The notes under the pieces are model-generated. The model searched no databases. It was not told the origin of the DNA and saw only the letters and a list, made by a program, of their open reading frames with translations. Positions 43,506 through 56,094 of a DNA stretch of 64,000 nucleotides are shown in pieces; position 1 is the stretch's first letter, and each line of letters begins with the position of its first letter. The stretch comes from Pseudomonas sp. Teo4 (GTDB lineage: Bacteria; Pseudomonadota; Gammaproteobacteria; Pseudomonadales; Pseudomonadaceae): contig NZ_JAXCIL010000001.1 of NCBI RefSeq assembly GCF_034387475.1, forward strand, positions 186,001-250,000. Reading direction: 5' to 3'. The translations under genes were made by a program, and so were the position numbers.

Positions 43506-44443
43506 ATGTCTGCATCCCTCGCATTCGTCTTTCCCGGTCAAGGTTCCCAGTCGCTGGGCATGCTTGCCGAGCTCGGCGCCGAGAAGCCGGTGATCATCGA
43601 GACCTTCAAAAGGCCTCGGAGGCTCTGGGTTACGACCTGTGGAAACTGGTCCAGGAAGGCCCGGAAGAACAACTCAACCAGACTGACAAAACCCAGCCGG
43701 CCATCCTTACCGCCTCCATCGCCCTGTGGCGTCTGTGGCTGGAAGAGGGCGGTGCACGTCCGGCCTTCGTCTCCGGCCATAGCCTGGGCGAGTACAGCGC
43801 GCTGGTCGCCGCTGGCAGCCTGAGCCTCAAGGACGCCGTGCGTCTGGTCGAGCGCCGTGGTCAGCTGATGCAGGAGGCTGTACCGGCCGGTCACGGCGCC
43901 ATGGCCGCGATTCTGGGGCTGGATGACGCCGTAGTGGTGGAAATCTGCGCCGAAGCCGCAGAAGACCAGGTGGTCAGCGCGGTGAACTTCAACTCGCCAG
44001 GTCAGGTGGTCATCGCCGGTAACAAGGCGGCGGTGGACCGTGCCATCGAGCTGTGCAAGGCCAAAGGTGCCAAGCGCGCACTGCCTCTGGCGGTCAGCGT
44101 GCCATCGCACTGCGCCCTGATGAAGCCGGCTGCCGAGCGTTTCGCCGAGTCGGTCAGCGCCATCGAATGGAAGGCCCCGCAGATTCCGGTCGTGCAGAAC
44201 GTTACTGCCGCCGTCGCTGCCGACCTCGATGCGCTCAAGCATGACCTGCTGGCGCAGCTGTACCAGCCTGTGCGTTGGGTCGAGTGCGTGCAGACCCTGG
44301 CGGCGAATGGCGCCGTCAACCTGGTCGAGTGCGGCCCAGGCAAGGTCCTGGCAGGCCTGAACAAGCGTTGCGCCGATGGCGTGACCACTTACAACCTCAA
44401 TACCCCTGACGCCGTCGCCGCCACCCGTGCGGCGCTGGCCTGA
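43506..44443 (+). CDS. fabD: Malonyl-CoA:ACP transacylase (frameshift)
   Basis: Loads malonate onto ACP for fatty acid synthesis. About 312 residues. N-terminal FVFPGQGSQSLGML, nucleophile Ser in VSGHSLGEYSALVAAG, the Arg of RRGQLMQEA and the His of VSVPSHCALM. One C is missing near 43610 (AAACAGGCC expected), which puts the first 35 residues in another frame. Essential, so a sequence error is likely. First gene of the fabD-fabG-acpP-fabF run. Confidence 0.95.
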
Positions 44444-44459
44444 ATTTGGAGAAGCTTGC

Positions 44460-45200
44460 ATGAGCCTGCAAGGTAAAGTCGCACTGGTCACCGGCGCCAG
44501 CCGTGGTATCGGCCAGGCCATCGCCCTCGAGCTGGGCCGCCAGGGCGCTATCGTGATCGGTACCGCCACTTCGGCCTCCGGTGCCGAGCGCATCGCCGAA
44601 ACCCTCAAGGAACACGGCATTGCCGGTACCGGCATGGAACTGAACGTGACCAGCGCCGAGTCCGTGGATGCGGTGCTGAGCGCCATTGGCCAGCAGTTCG
44701 GCGCACCGGCCATTCTGGTCAACAACGCCGGCATTACCCGCGACAACCTCATGCTGCGCATGAAGGATGACGAATGGTTCGATGTGATCGACACCAACCT
44801 CAACAGCCTCTACCGTCTGTCCAAGGGCGTGCTGCGTGGCATGACCAAGGCGCGCTGGGGTCGTATCATCAGCATCGGTTCGGTCGTCGGTGCAATGGGT
44901 AACGCCGGTCAGGCCAACTACGCTGCCGCCAAGGCGGGTCTGGAAGGCTTCAGCCGCGCCCTGGCCCGTGAAGTGGGTTCGCGTGGCATCACCGTCAACT
45001 CGGTGACCCCAGGCTTCATCGACACTGACATGACTCGCGAGCTGCCTGAAGCGCAGCGCGAGGCCCTGCAGAAGGAAATTCCGCTGGGTCGTCTGGGTCA
45101 GGCCGAGGAAATCGCCAAGGTGGTTTCCTTCCTGGCATCCGACGGCGCAGCCTATGTCACCGGTGCTACCGTGCCGGTGAATGGCGGGATGTACATGTAA
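44460..45200 (+). CDS. fabG: 3-oxoacyl-ACP reductase
   Basis: NADPH-dependent reduction of beta-ketoacyl-ACP. 246 residues, intact short-chain dehydrogenase: TGASRGIGQAIA cofactor loop, NNAGITRDNLM, and catalytic Ser-Tyr-Lys in SIGSVVGAMGNAGQANYAAAK written over two segments. Start set at ATGAGCCTGCAAGG after TTGGAG. Followed by a 200-base gap with a separate acpP promoter region. Confidence 0.98.
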   Translation: MSLQGKVALVTGASRGIGQAIALELGRQGAIVIGTATSASGAERIAETLKEHGIAGTGMELNVTSAESVDAVLSAIGQQFGAPAILVNNAGITRDNLMLRMKDDEWFDVIDTNLNSLYRLSKGVLRGMTKARWGRIISIGSVVGAMGNAGQANYAAAKAGLEGFSRALAREVGSRGITVNSVTPGFIDTDMTRELPEAQREALQKEIPLGRLGQAEEIAKVVSFLASDGAAYVTGATVPVNGGMYM

Positions 45201-45401
45201 ACTGCAACTCAATGTGACGGATTGCGTAAAAAAAGAGTCATACTCCCAGCCTAAAATCCGTTATAAAGCTGCAACCAGATTCCAGGCAGAGGGTTGGGCG
45301 AGTCATACGAAGGTGTGTTCCGCTTGAAAAGCGAACGTCTTTCTATAAACTTGTTCACCGGCCAGCTGCCTGACATATGTCCATTAGGAGTGAAAACTAG
45401 T

Positions 45402-45638
45402 ATGAGCACCATCGAAGAACGCGTCAAGAAAATCGTCGCCGAGCAACTGGGCGTCAAGGAAGAAGAAGTGACTGTCGAGAAGTCCTTCGTCGATGACCTG
45501 GGTGCCGATTCGCTTGACACCGTTGAGCTGGTGATGGCTCTGGAAGAGGAATTCGAGACCGAAATCCCTGACGAAGAAGCCGAGAAGATCACTACCGTTC
45601 AAGCTGCTATCGACTACGTCAAAAACCACCAGGCTTAA
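45402..45638 (+). CDS. acpP: Acyl carrier protein
   Basis: 78 residues, very acidic. The phosphopantetheine Ser lies in [15 protein letters not shown]. Start after TTAGGAG. It has its own leader of about 200 bases after fabG and a terminator of moderate strength after it, as expected for a much more highly expressed gene than its neighbours. Confidence 0.98.
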   Translation: MSTIEERVKKIVAEQLGVKEEEVTVEKSFVDDLGADSLDTVELVMALEEEFETEIPDEEAEKITTVQAAIDYVKNHQA

Positions 45639-45669
45639 GACGTTGTAGTCGACGCTTCTTGTCGAGAAG

Positions 45670-45703
45670 AACCGCACTGCCTTTGCCGGCGTGCGGTTTT
45701 TTC
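45670..45703 (+). terminator. Rho-independent terminator after acpP
   Basis: AACCGCAC ... GTGCGGTT followed by six T. It separates acpP from fabF, so the acpP message is mostly monocistronic with read-through to fabF. Confidence 0.85.
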
Positions 45704-45812
45704 TTTGCGAGGGCCACGCGTCGTTCCACGGGCATCGAGAGCTTGTTGCCATTTCATTCCGTTGCCTTGAATGCAATGGCAAGAAACTCTGTTATTAGAA
45801 AAGGAGAGTACT

Positions 45813-47056
45813 GTGTCGCGTAGACGCGTCGTGGTCACTGGTATGGGTATGCTGTCGCCACTGGGTACCGATGTACCGAGCACCTGGCAGGGCATTCTGG
45901 CTGGCCGCAGTGGCATTGGTCCGATCGAACACACGGACCTGTCTGCCTACTCCACCCGTTTTGGCGGCTCGGTGAAGGGCTTTGAGGTCGAGCAGTACCT
46001 GTCGGCCAAAGAGGCTCGCAAACTTGACCTGTTCATCCAGTACGGCCTGGCGGCCGGTTTCCAGGCGGTGCGTAACGCCGGTCTGGAAGTGACCGATGCC
46101 AACCGCGAACGCATCGGCGTGGCCATGGGTTCGGGGATCGGTGGTCTGACCAACATCGAAGAAACCAGCCGCACCTTGCACGAGCAAGGCCGCGCCGTAT
46201 TTCGCCGTTCTTCGTGCCGGGTTCGATCATCAACATGATCTCTGGTTTCCTGTCGATCCACCTGGGTCTGCAAGGGCCGAACTACGCCATTGCCACGGCC
46301 TGTACCACCGGTACCCACTGCATCGGCATGGCTGCGCGCAACATTGCCTACGGCGAAGCCGATGTAATGATTGCCGGCGGCGCCGAAATGGCGGCCTGCG
46401 GCCTGGGTATGGGCGGCTTTGGTGCCTCCCGCGCACTGTCGACGCGCAATGACGAGCCGACCCGTGCTAGCCGTCCGTGGGACAAAGGCCGCGATGGCTT
46501 CGTGCTGTCCGACGGTGCCGGTGCCCTGGTGCTCGAAGAGCTGGAACACGCCAAGGCCCGTGGCGCCACGATCTACGCCGAGCTGGTTGGTTTTGGCATG
46601 AGCGGTGATGCCTACCACATGACCTCGCCACCTGATTCCGGTGAAGGTGCTGCCCGCTGCATGGCCAATGCCCTGCGCGATGCCGGTATCCAGCCTGAAG
46701 ACGTCAGCTACATCAACGCACACGGCACTTCGACCCCAGCGGGCGACGTCGCCGAGGTGGCGGCGATCAAGCGCGTGTTCGGCGAGCATGCCTACAAGCT
46801 GGCGGTGAGCTCGACCAAGTCGATGACCGGTCACCTGCTGGGCGCTGCTGGCGCGGTGGAGGCGATCTTCAGCGTACTGGCCATCAACAGCCAGATGGCG
46901 CCGCCGACCATCAACCTGGATGAGCCGGACGAAGGCTGCGACCTCGACTTCGTGCCCCACGAGGCGCGCAGCATGAATATCGACGTGGTACTGTCCAACT
47001 CCTTCGGCTTTGGCGGCACCAACGGTTCGCTGGTGTTCCGCCGGTTCGCCGGTTGA
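45813..47056 (+). CDS. fabF: 3-oxoacyl-ACP synthase II (frameshift)
   Basis: Elongating condensing enzyme, 414 residues. Active Cys in [14 protein letters not shown], active His in [11 protein letters not shown] and [15 protein letters not shown]. One C is missing near 46190 (GGCCCGCGCC expected), between residues RTLHEQG and [14 protein letters not shown] start supported by AAAAGGAGAG. Its TGA overlaps the pabC ATG. Confidence 0.96.
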
Positions 47057-47876
47057 TGCACAGCTGGATCGACGGCCAGCCCGCAACTGCGGTCAACCTG
47101 CAGAATCGCGGCCTGGCCTACGGTGATGGCCTGTTCGAGACCATTGCTGTGCGCGGTGGCCGGCCCAGCTTGCTGGAGGGCCACCTGGCCCGCCTGGCGC
47201 TGGGTTGCCAGCGTCTGCGGATCGACGCCGACCTGGCGCTGATCCGCGATGAAATCCTGCGTTATGCCAGCCAGCTCGGCGACGGCGTCGCCAAGCTCAT
47301 CCTCACCCGTGGCGACAGCCAGCGTGGCTATGCCCCGGTTGCCGGTGCCGCGCCCCGGCGCATCCTCCAGGGAAGCCCGCTGCCCAGCTACCCTGAACAG
47401 CATGCCGAACTTGGCGTGCGGCTGTTCGAGTGCCAGACCCGGCTGGGGAACAACCGCTGCTGGCTGGCCTCAAACACCTCAATCGCCTGGAGCAGGTGCT
47501 GGCCCGCGCCGAATGGCAAGACAGCGAGCATGCCGAAGGCCTGATGCGCGATGGGCAGGGCAGGGTGGTCGAAGGGGTATACAGCAATCTGTTCCTGGTG
47601 CGTGATGGCACGCTGCTTACGGCTGACCTGAGCCGCTGCGGCGTAGCCGGCGTGATGCGTGGTGCTCTGCTCGAGCAGGCCCAGGCGTTGGCCATCCCGG
47701 TGCAGGTGCGTGACCTGGCGTTCGACGAGCTGCAGCAGGCGGACGAAGTGTTTGTCTGCAACAGTGTCTATGGTGTCTGGCCAGTGTGCGGTATTCCCGC
47801 GTTGAACCTTAACTGGTCGCCGGGGCCACTCACCCGTAAACTGCAGGCCGTTGCCCGTACGTTACTGGAAACTTGA
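47056..47876 (+). CDS. pabC: Aminodeoxychorismate lyase (frameshift)
   Basis: PLP enzyme making 4-aminobenzoate for folate. About 274 residues, fold-type IV: NRGLAYGDGLFETIAV, the PLP Lys in GLKHLNRLEQVLA (restored frame) and EGVYSNLFLV. One C is missing near 47451 (AACCAACCG expected). ATG overlaps the fabF stop, and mltG starts four bases after its end. Confidence 0.93.
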
Positions 47877-47880
47877 ATTC

Positions 47881-49054
47881 GTGAGACGCAAATTCCTGCT
47901 GCTGCTGGAAATGGGGTTGATCCTGGCCGGCCTGGCACTGGGCTGGTCGGCCTGGAAGGTCAACTCGGTGCTGGAGCAGCCGCTGCAAGTGGCGAAGAGC
48001 GCTTGCTCGATGTGCCCAATGGCACCACCCCGAATCGCATGTTCTACCGCATGCAGAACGAGGGCTTGCTTGACGATGCCCTGTGGCTGCGTCTGTACTG
48101 GCGCTTCAACATGGCCGGTACGCCGCTGCACACCGGCGAGTATCGCCTGACCCTGGCATGACGGTTGGTGAGTTGTTCGATGCCTGGCGCCGCGCTGATG
48201 TGGTGCAGTACAACCTGACCCTGGTCGAGGGTTGGACCTTCCGCCAGGTGCGTTCGGCTGTGGCCAAGCATGAGAAGATCAAGCACACCCTGGACGGGCT
48301 GTCTGACTCGGAAGTGATGGACAAGCTTGGCCACACCGGCGTGTTCCCCGAAGGCCGTTTCTTCCCTGACACCTACCGCTTCGTGCGGGGCATGAGTGAC
48401 GTTGAGCTGTTGCAGCAGGCTTATATGCGTCTGGAAGAAGTGCTGGCCAAAGAGTGGGCAGAGCGCACCACCGACCTGCCTTACCGTGACCCTTACCAGG
48501 CGCTGATCATGGCCTCGCTGGTGGAGAAGGAAACCGGCATTCCCCAGGAACGCGGGCAGATTGCCGGGGTGTTCGTGCGCCGTATGCGCCTGGGCATGAT
48601 GCTGCAAACCGACCCCACGGTGATCTACGGCATGGGCGAGCGTTACAACGGCAAGATCACCCGTGCCGATCTGCGCGAGCCGACGCCCTACAACACCTAC
48701 ACCATGACCGGCCTGCCGCCGACGCCGATCGCCATGGTCGGGCGCGAAGCGATCCATGCCGCGCTCAACCCGTCCGATGGCTCCAGCCTGTATTTCGTGG
48801 CTCGCGGCGACGGCAGCCATGTGTTCTCCGACGATCTGGACGACCACAACTCGGCCGTGCGCGAGTTCCAGCTCAAACGCCGTGCCGACTACCGCTCCAG
48901 CCCAGCACCGCAAGGCCAGCCTGAGGCGAGCGAGACGGCGCCAGCAGCGGAAGATCAGCCCGAGTCCGACGCAGGCCAGTCGCCCGAGCAGGCGCCGTCT
49001 GCCGAAAGCGAACCGGCCCCGGCCGATGTGCCAACGCCCGACGAACAACATTAA
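47881..49054 (+). CDS. mltG: Endolytic murein transglycosylase MltG (two frameshifts)
   Basis: Inner-membrane lytic transglycosylase that cuts nascent glycan strands and sets their length. About 391 residues: an N-terminal membrane helix (FLLLLEMGLILAGLALGWSA), a LysM-like part with TPGMTVGELFDAWRRADVVQ, and the YceG domain with catalytic Glu in ASLVEKETGIPQE and DPTVIYG. The tail of about 50 residues is Ala/Pro/Glu-rich and disordered. Breaks near 48000 (G lost) and 48154 (C lost). GTG start follows pabC closely. Confidence 0.94.
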
Positions 49055-50671
<1,617 letters not shown>

Positions 50672-50703
50672 CTTTCCACGTTTCCCATGTGTGCCTTTAT
50701 CCC

Positions 50704-51483
50704 ATGCTTGTAGATTCCCATTGCCACCTCGACCGTCTTGACCTCAGTGCCCATCAGGGCTCCTCGATGCCGCGCTGCAGGCGGCCCGCGAGCGTGGGGT
50801 CGGGCATTTTCTGTGCATTGGTGTCAGTGCCGAGAATGCCGGGGCGGTCAAGGCCCTGAGCGAGCAGTATGCCGATGTCGACTGCTCGGTAGGGGTCATC
50901 CGCTTGATCTGGCACCGGGCGAAACCCTGCGCTGGAGTGGTTAATCCGTGAGCTGGCCCACCCCCACGTGGTGGCCATTGGCGAAACGGGGCTGGATTAC
51001 CACTACGAGCCGCAAGCCGCTGAATTGCAGCAGGCGTCGTTCCGCCTGCACCTGGAAGCCTCGCGCCAGACCGGCAAGCCGGTGATCGTGCACACCCGTG
51101 CGGCACGCGCCGACACCTTGGCGCTGCTGCGCGAAGCCAGCCTGCCGCAGGCTGGAGTGCTGCATTGCTTCACTGAAGACTGGGACATGGCCAAGGCGGC
51201 GCTGGATCTGGGCTACTACATCTCGTTGTCCGGAATCGTGACCTTCCGTAATGCCGATGCCCTGCGCGAAGTGGCCCGACAGGTGCCGGTCGACCGTTTG
51301 CTGGTAGAGACCGATTCGCCGTACCTGGCGCCGATCCCGCACCGGGGCAAGCCCAACTTGCCGCAATACGTGCGCGAGGTGGCCGAGTATGTGGCGTCGC
51401 TGCGTGGCGTAAGCTTCGAGCAGTTGGCTGAACAGACCACCGCCAACTTCAAGCGCTTGTTCCCGTTGGCTCGGGTCGCCTGA
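50704..51483 (+). CDS. tatD: TatD family metal-dependent DNase (three frameshifts)
   Basis: Metal-dependent hydrolase of about 260 residues. MLVDSHCHLDRLDL carries the H-x-H pair, GETGLDYHYE the bridging Glu, VIVHTRAARADT and HCFTEDWDMA two more His ligands, and VETDSPYLAP the catalytic Asp. Breaks near 50762, 50898 and 50930, each with one C or G lost, return to the first frame. YcfH-like position after holB. Confidence 0.93.
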
Positions 51484-51525
51484 GCCGTCCGATCCGGTCC
51501 CCTGGGGGAAGGTCGGCAAACAGGC

Positions 51526-51557
51526 AAAAAAACCCGGGTTCTGGGGGAATCCGGGTT
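51526..51557 (-). terminator. Rho-independent terminator for leftward transcription
   Basis: AACCCGGATT ... AACCCGGGTT followed on the minus strand by a T-run (plus-strand A-run at 51526). It would end the aminotransferase transcript about 170 bases past its stop, and may also slow tatD transcripts. The 51558-51731 stretch between shows nothing else. Confidence 0.65.
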
Positions 51558-51731
51558 AAGACCATTAGGAGTAAAACAAAGGTACGCGGTCCCTGAGCAC
51601 CTTTATCGGCGCGCCACTTGGGGGGGATGCGCCGCGCCAACACTTCAAGTATTGGTCAGGTTTGGCGCAGTGCCAGTGTCTGTTGGTCGTTTTTTAAACA
51701 GATTTGGAATACGCCGGGAGCCATTCCTTCC

Positions 51732-52869
51732 TCAACGCATGGCCAGGCGCCGGACTTGCTGGACAGTCTCGTCGATCAAGCGTTCATCGGTATAGAAATG
51801 GGGTGAAAAACGCACGCCGCTGCCGCGCAGAGCGCAGATCGTCCGTTCGGCGCTTAGTGCCTGATAAATATCGGCACTGTCACGCCCCTGCAGGCTGAAC
51901 GTGATAATACCGGCCCGTCGCTCCGGGGACTCTGGGGTGTGCAGGCGAACGCCAGGTATGGCGGCGAGGCCCTTGTACAGTTGATCGGCCCGTTGCTGTA
52001 GCAGTCGGGCGACAGTGTTCATGCCGATTTCTTCCAGTAGCGAGAGGCTTGCTTCCAGTGCACAGGCGCCGAGCATATTGGGGCTGCCGCATTCGAAGCG
52101 GCGCGCGCACTCCGCGCGGGCTGCCACTGGCGGCGCTCGAAGTCGCCCAGGTGTTCCAGCATGTGCCATCCGTAAGCATTGAGCCTTAGTTGCGGGCGCA
52201 GCGCGGCGCGGCAGTAGAACACGCCGAGCCCTTCCGGGCCGAGCATCCACTTGTGGCCGTCGGCCATGGCGAAATCGCATTGGTACGCTTGCACGTCGAA
52301 GGGCAGGGCGCCGATCTGCTGGATGGCGTCGATGCAGAACAGCACCTGGCGCTCCTGGCAGCCTTCGCCAAGGCGCGCCAGATCCAGCCGCAGGCCGCTG
52401 CCGAACTGGACGGCGCTGATGGCCAGCAGGCGCGTGTGCCGGCCACAGGCTGCGAGCAGCGCGGCCTCCGGGTCGGCGCCGGCAAGGCTCACCTGGATCA
52501 CTTCGACCCCTTGATCGGCCAAGGCCTCCCATACCACGCGGTTGGAAGGAAATTCCTCGTCACTGATCACCACCTGGTCACCGGGCTGCCAGTCGAGGCC
52601 GAAGGCAACCAGCGACAGCGCTTCCGGGAGGTGTTTTTGACAAGGGCAATGTCGCCGCGGGAAGGGGCGTTGAGCAGGCGCGCCAGGCGTTCGCGCAGGC
52701 GTCTCTCGGTGGCCAGCCATGCCGGGTAGTCGCTGGCGCCCTGTGTCACATTTTCTTGAGCGAAGCGAGCCACGGCCTGGCTGGCGCGGCGGGGCCAGGG
52801 CGCGATCGCCGCATGGTTCAGGTAGCGCAAGCCCGGTGTCTGGTCAAACTCATCGTGAAACATAGACAT
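51732..52869 (-). CDS. Class V aminotransferase / cysteine desulfurase-like (two frameshifts)
   Basis: A PLP enzyme of the NifS-like class V family, about 379 residues. RYLNHAAIAPWPRRA at the N-terminus, CIDAIQQIGALPFDVQA with the cofactor Asp, the PLP Lys in FAMADGHKWMLGPEGLGVFY, and a C-terminal RTICALRGSGVRFSPHFY. No catalytic Cys loop is obvious, so desulfurase activity is doubtful. Breaks near 52632 and 52120 (net loss of one base each). Divergent from the TetR gene with 72 bases between, so it is a likely target of that regulator. Confidence 0.82.
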
Positions 52870-52941
52870 GGTTGGAAGATCCGTGCAATTTGCCGCCAGT
52901 TAGGCATAATAAACCGCTTCGATTGTCATCCAGTCCTTCCT

Positions 52942-53613
52942 ATGCAGAAAGAACCTCGTAAGGTCCGTGAGTTTCGCCGTCGCGAACAGGAAATCCTCGA
53001 TACGGCGCTCAAGCTGTTTCTCGAACAGGGTGAAGACAGCGTCACCGTCGAGATGATCGCCGACGCCGTGGGCATCGGTAAAGGCACGATCTACAAGCAC
53101 TTCAAGTCCAAGGCGGAGATCTATCTGCGCCTGATGCTCGACTACGAGCGCGATTTGAACGGGCTGTTGCATTCGTCTGACGTGGACCGTGACAAGGAAG
53201 CACTGTCACGTGCCTACTTCGAATTCCGCATGCGCGACCCGCAGCGCTACCGGCTGTTCGACCGCCTGGAAGAAAAGGTGGTGAAGGGCAACCAGGTGCC
53301 GGAAATGGTCGAGGAACTGCACAAGATCCGCGCCTCCAACTTCGACCGCCTGACCCAGCTGATCAAGGGCCGTATCAGCGAAGGCAAGCTTGAAGATGTG
53401 CCGCCCTATTTCCACTATTGCGCAGCCTGGGCGCTGGTGCACGGTGCCGTGGCACTGTACCACTCGCCGTTCTGGAGCAATGTGCTGGAGGATCAGGAAG
53501 GCTTCTTCCAGTTCCTGATGGACATTGGCGTGCGCATGGGCAACAAGCGTAAGCGCGACCGGAAGCCGCGAACTAAAGCCTTCCACCCGCAGGTACTGCG
53601 CCGAACTCAGTAG
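52942..53613 (+). CDS. TetR family transcriptional regulator
   Basis: 223 residues, intact. N-terminal helix-turn-helix EILDTALKLFLEQGEDSVTV followed by DAVGIGKGTIYKHFKSKAEI, the canonical TetR DNA-binding domain. The ligand domain ends with a very basic tail (MGNKRKRDRKPRTKAFHP), which is unusual. The start was set at MQKEPRKVREFRRRE; a longer frame upstream overlaps the divergent gene and has no ribosome site. Confidence 0.92.
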   Translation: MQKEPRKVREFRRREQEILDTALKLFLEQGEDSVTVEMIADAVGIGKGTIYKHFKSKAEIYLRLMLDYERDLNGLLHSSDVDRDKEALSRAYFEFRMRDPQRYRLFDRLEEKVVKGNQVPEMVEELHKIRASNFDRLTQLIKGRISEGKLEDVPPYFHYCAAWALVHGAVALYHSPFWSNVLEDQEGFFQFLMDIGVRMGNKRKRDRKPRTKAFHPQVLRRTQ

Positions 53614-53640
53614 CTGTGGGGGCGGGCTTGCCCGCGAAGG
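53613..53640 (+). repeat. Single degenerate REP unit
   Basis: GCTGTGGGGGCGGGCTTGCC, then CGCGAAGG, directly after the tetR stop. A lone unit without an inverted partner. Confidence 0.6.
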
Positions 53641-53751
53641 GACGCACAGCGTCCGCATTCCATCGCGCCCGGCATGAAACAAGGGGCTTGCAAAAACCTG
53701 ATTTATGAGTCAGGTTTTGCCAGCCCCGATTCATCCATGCCGGAGTTTTTC

Positions 53752-54716
53752 ATGATCGTCGATCGTCAAGGCAGGCGTTTTCGCAACCTGCGTGTCAGCC
53801 TGACGGCTGCCTGCAATTATGCCTGCACGTATTGCGTACCCGACGGCAAACGCCTGGTGGCGGCACAGGACGAACTTTCGGCTGAGGCGCTGGCGCGGGT
53901 GTGGCCTACCTGATCGAGGCCGCGGGTATCGAGCGTCTACGTATCACTGGCGGTGAGCCATTGGTCAGCCCGCGCCTGGATGCCTTCCTGGCGGCGGTCG
54001 GCAAGCTTGATCTGGATGACATCACACTGACCACCAATGGCCAGTTGCTGGCGCGTAAGTTGCCGCAGTTGCAGGCAGCCGGCATTCGTCGCCTGAACGT
54101 TTCCCTCGACACTCTCGACCCTCAGGCGTTCCGCCGCATTGCCCGGGGTGGCGACCTTGCTACCGTGTTGGCCGGTATGGAGCAGGCCAGCGCCTGGGCA
54201 TGCAGATCAAGGTCAACATGGTGCCGATGCGTGGGCAGAACCTGGACCAGGTCTTGCCTTTGCTCGACTATTGCCTGGCGCGTGGCTACGAGTTGCGTTT
54301 CATCGAATTGATGCGCATGGGCCACCTGGCCCGTGACCCCAATGCCTTCTTGCAGCATTTCGTAGGCCTGGAGCAGTTGCTCGGCCTGATTGGCCGCGAG
54401 CACATCCATCGCCGGTTGACGCGCCGCTGGACGCCACCGCGCTGCGCTACCAGATCCCAGGCAAAGGCCATTTCGGGGTCATCGCCAACGAAAGCGTGCC
54501 GTTCTGCCGGAGCTGTTCGCGTCTACGTCTGTCGTCCACCGGCTGGCTTCACGGATGCTTGTCGTCGAGCAACCGTCACTTTATCGGCGACTTGCTGGAG
54601 CAGCCCGTCACCAGGCGCTGCCTGCCTTGCAGCGGTTGCTGGTCAAGGCCCTGGCAGACAAGCAGGAGCTGGCGTTTTCCGGGGGCGTCACGGTGATGAA
54701 GGTGATCGGCGGCTGA
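53752..54716 (+). CDS. moaA: GTP 3',8-cyclase MoaA (four frameshifts)
   Basis: Radical-SAM enzyme that starts molybdopterin synthesis from GTP. About 322 residues. The N-terminal cluster site is TAACNYACTYC, the C-terminal cluster uses FCRSCSRLRLSSTGWLHGC, and LRITGGEPL binds SAM; the terminal GG of MoaA is present (KVIGG). Breaks near 53897, 54190, 54418 and 54608, each one G or C lost. Start set at ATGATCGTC after CGGAG. No other moa gene is nearby, as is usual in this group, where a second moaA copy may exist. Confidence 0.9.
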
Positions 54717-54782
54717 CTCTGGCGCAAAAGCTGCATCCGCCGACTATTCGCCGGTTTTTCGTCGCCGGCCTCTGGAGGAAAG

Positions 54783-55387
54783 ATGCGTAGCCTGGTCTTG
54801 CTGCTGGCGCTGATGGCGCTGGGCGGCTGCATGAATGTCAGCGATATGGGCGAGGGTGTCCGTTACCACATGAGCGATGCAGGGTTGCTGGACCACAGTG
54901 ATACCCGCCGCTCGCTGTCGATTCGGCTGCAACCCGACTCGTTCATCTTCATCGGCCAGGGGGCGTTCATGCCACCGGGCAAGGGGCCACTGCCGCGGCA
55001 GAACGTGGTGGCGGAACAAGCGTTCAAAAGCTTCGTCGAATACTTCCCTCTGGTGCGTCGTGCCCAGGGGCCGCTGGGCCTGGAAGACGCCATTGCCCAA
55101 GCGCGCTCGGTGGGGCCGACTATGTCCTGTACACCCGTTTCGCACGTACCGATGATCGTATCGGCAATGGCGACGAGTGGTATGACGAGCAGGCCGTCGA
55201 CCGCCTTGGATGGGACACTGGCGTGGTGCAGATGATGCTGATCGAAACCAACAGTCGCTACCTGATCGACACCGTGCGTATCAAGAGCCGTGGCGGTTTG
55301 TTGACGTTCCACGACAACACACCGGAAGATTTGCTAGCCGCGCCGATGCGCGAGTACGCTCGTAGCCTTCTGGGTATGAGTGAGTGA
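54783..55387 (+). CDS. DUF4823 lipoprotein (frameshift)
   Basis: About 201 residues. The lipoprotein signal [16 protein letters not shown] has a clear lipobox with Cys at residue 16. After it come DGMG-like polar residues and [20 protein letters not shown]; the second half is [19 protein letters not shown] and [15 protein letters not shown]. One G is missing near 55120 (five G expected). Function unknown; likely an outer-membrane lipoprotein. The gene starts 66 bases after moaA and DUF1285 follows 10 bases later. Confidence 0.85.
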
Positions 55388-55397
55388 GGGCAGGGTG

Positions 55398-55956
55398 ATG
55401 ACGGATTCCGGCAAGGCCAACGATCTTCTGGCGCAGATTCCCAAAGAAAAGGGGTTGCCGCCGGTACATCTGTGGAACCCGGATTTCTGTGGCGATATCG
55501 ACATGCGTATCGCCCGTGACGGCACCTGGTACTACCTGGGTACGCCCATTGGGCGCAAGCCGATGGTGCGGTTGTTTTCCACGATCATTCGTCGCGATGG
55601 CGATGATTACTTCCTGATCACCCCGGTGGAGAAAGTCGGCATTCGTGTCGATGACGCGCCGTTCGTGGCCGTGACGCTGGATGTGCAGGGCAGTGGCGAG
55701 CAGCAGGTGTTGCGTTTCACCAGCAATGTCGACGACCAGGTCGAGGCCGGGCCGGAGCATCCGTTGCGGGTGGAAATCGACCCGATCACTCAGGAACCGG
55801 CACCTTACGTGCGGATGCGCGGCAATCTCGAAGCGCTGATTCATCGCAATGTGTTCTACCAGTTGGTGGAGCTGGCGGTGCCGCGTGTGATCGATGGTGA
55901 AGAGTGGCTCGGGTCTGGAGCCAGGAGTGTTTTATCCGATTGGCGCCAATGGCTGA
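55398..55956 (+). CDS. DUF1285 protein (two frameshifts at the end)
   Basis: About 186 residues, cytoplasmic beta-rich protein with [18 protein letters not shown] and [20 protein letters not shown] at the N-terminal half, typical of DUF1285. The native end [15 protein letters not shown] is recovered by adding one G at about 55912 and one at about 55924, with the stop at 55954-55956. Function unknown. ATG after GAGGGCAGGG. Confidence 0.85.
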
Positions 55957-56094
55957 GGTGTCGTGTAGCCGTCATCGCTGGCAAGTCGTCTCCAGCAGGA
56001 GCCTGATCGGCCTCCTGCTTTTCCTCTGAATTGGCCGTTTCCCCTCTGAGTTCTTGGGCCTAACCTGCTGGCAGATACCCACCAGGAGATGCCC

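Noticed and set aside
51558..51731. A small gene between tatD and the aminotransferase
   Set aside because: AGGAGT and short frames exist but none has a plausible length, composition or family likeness.
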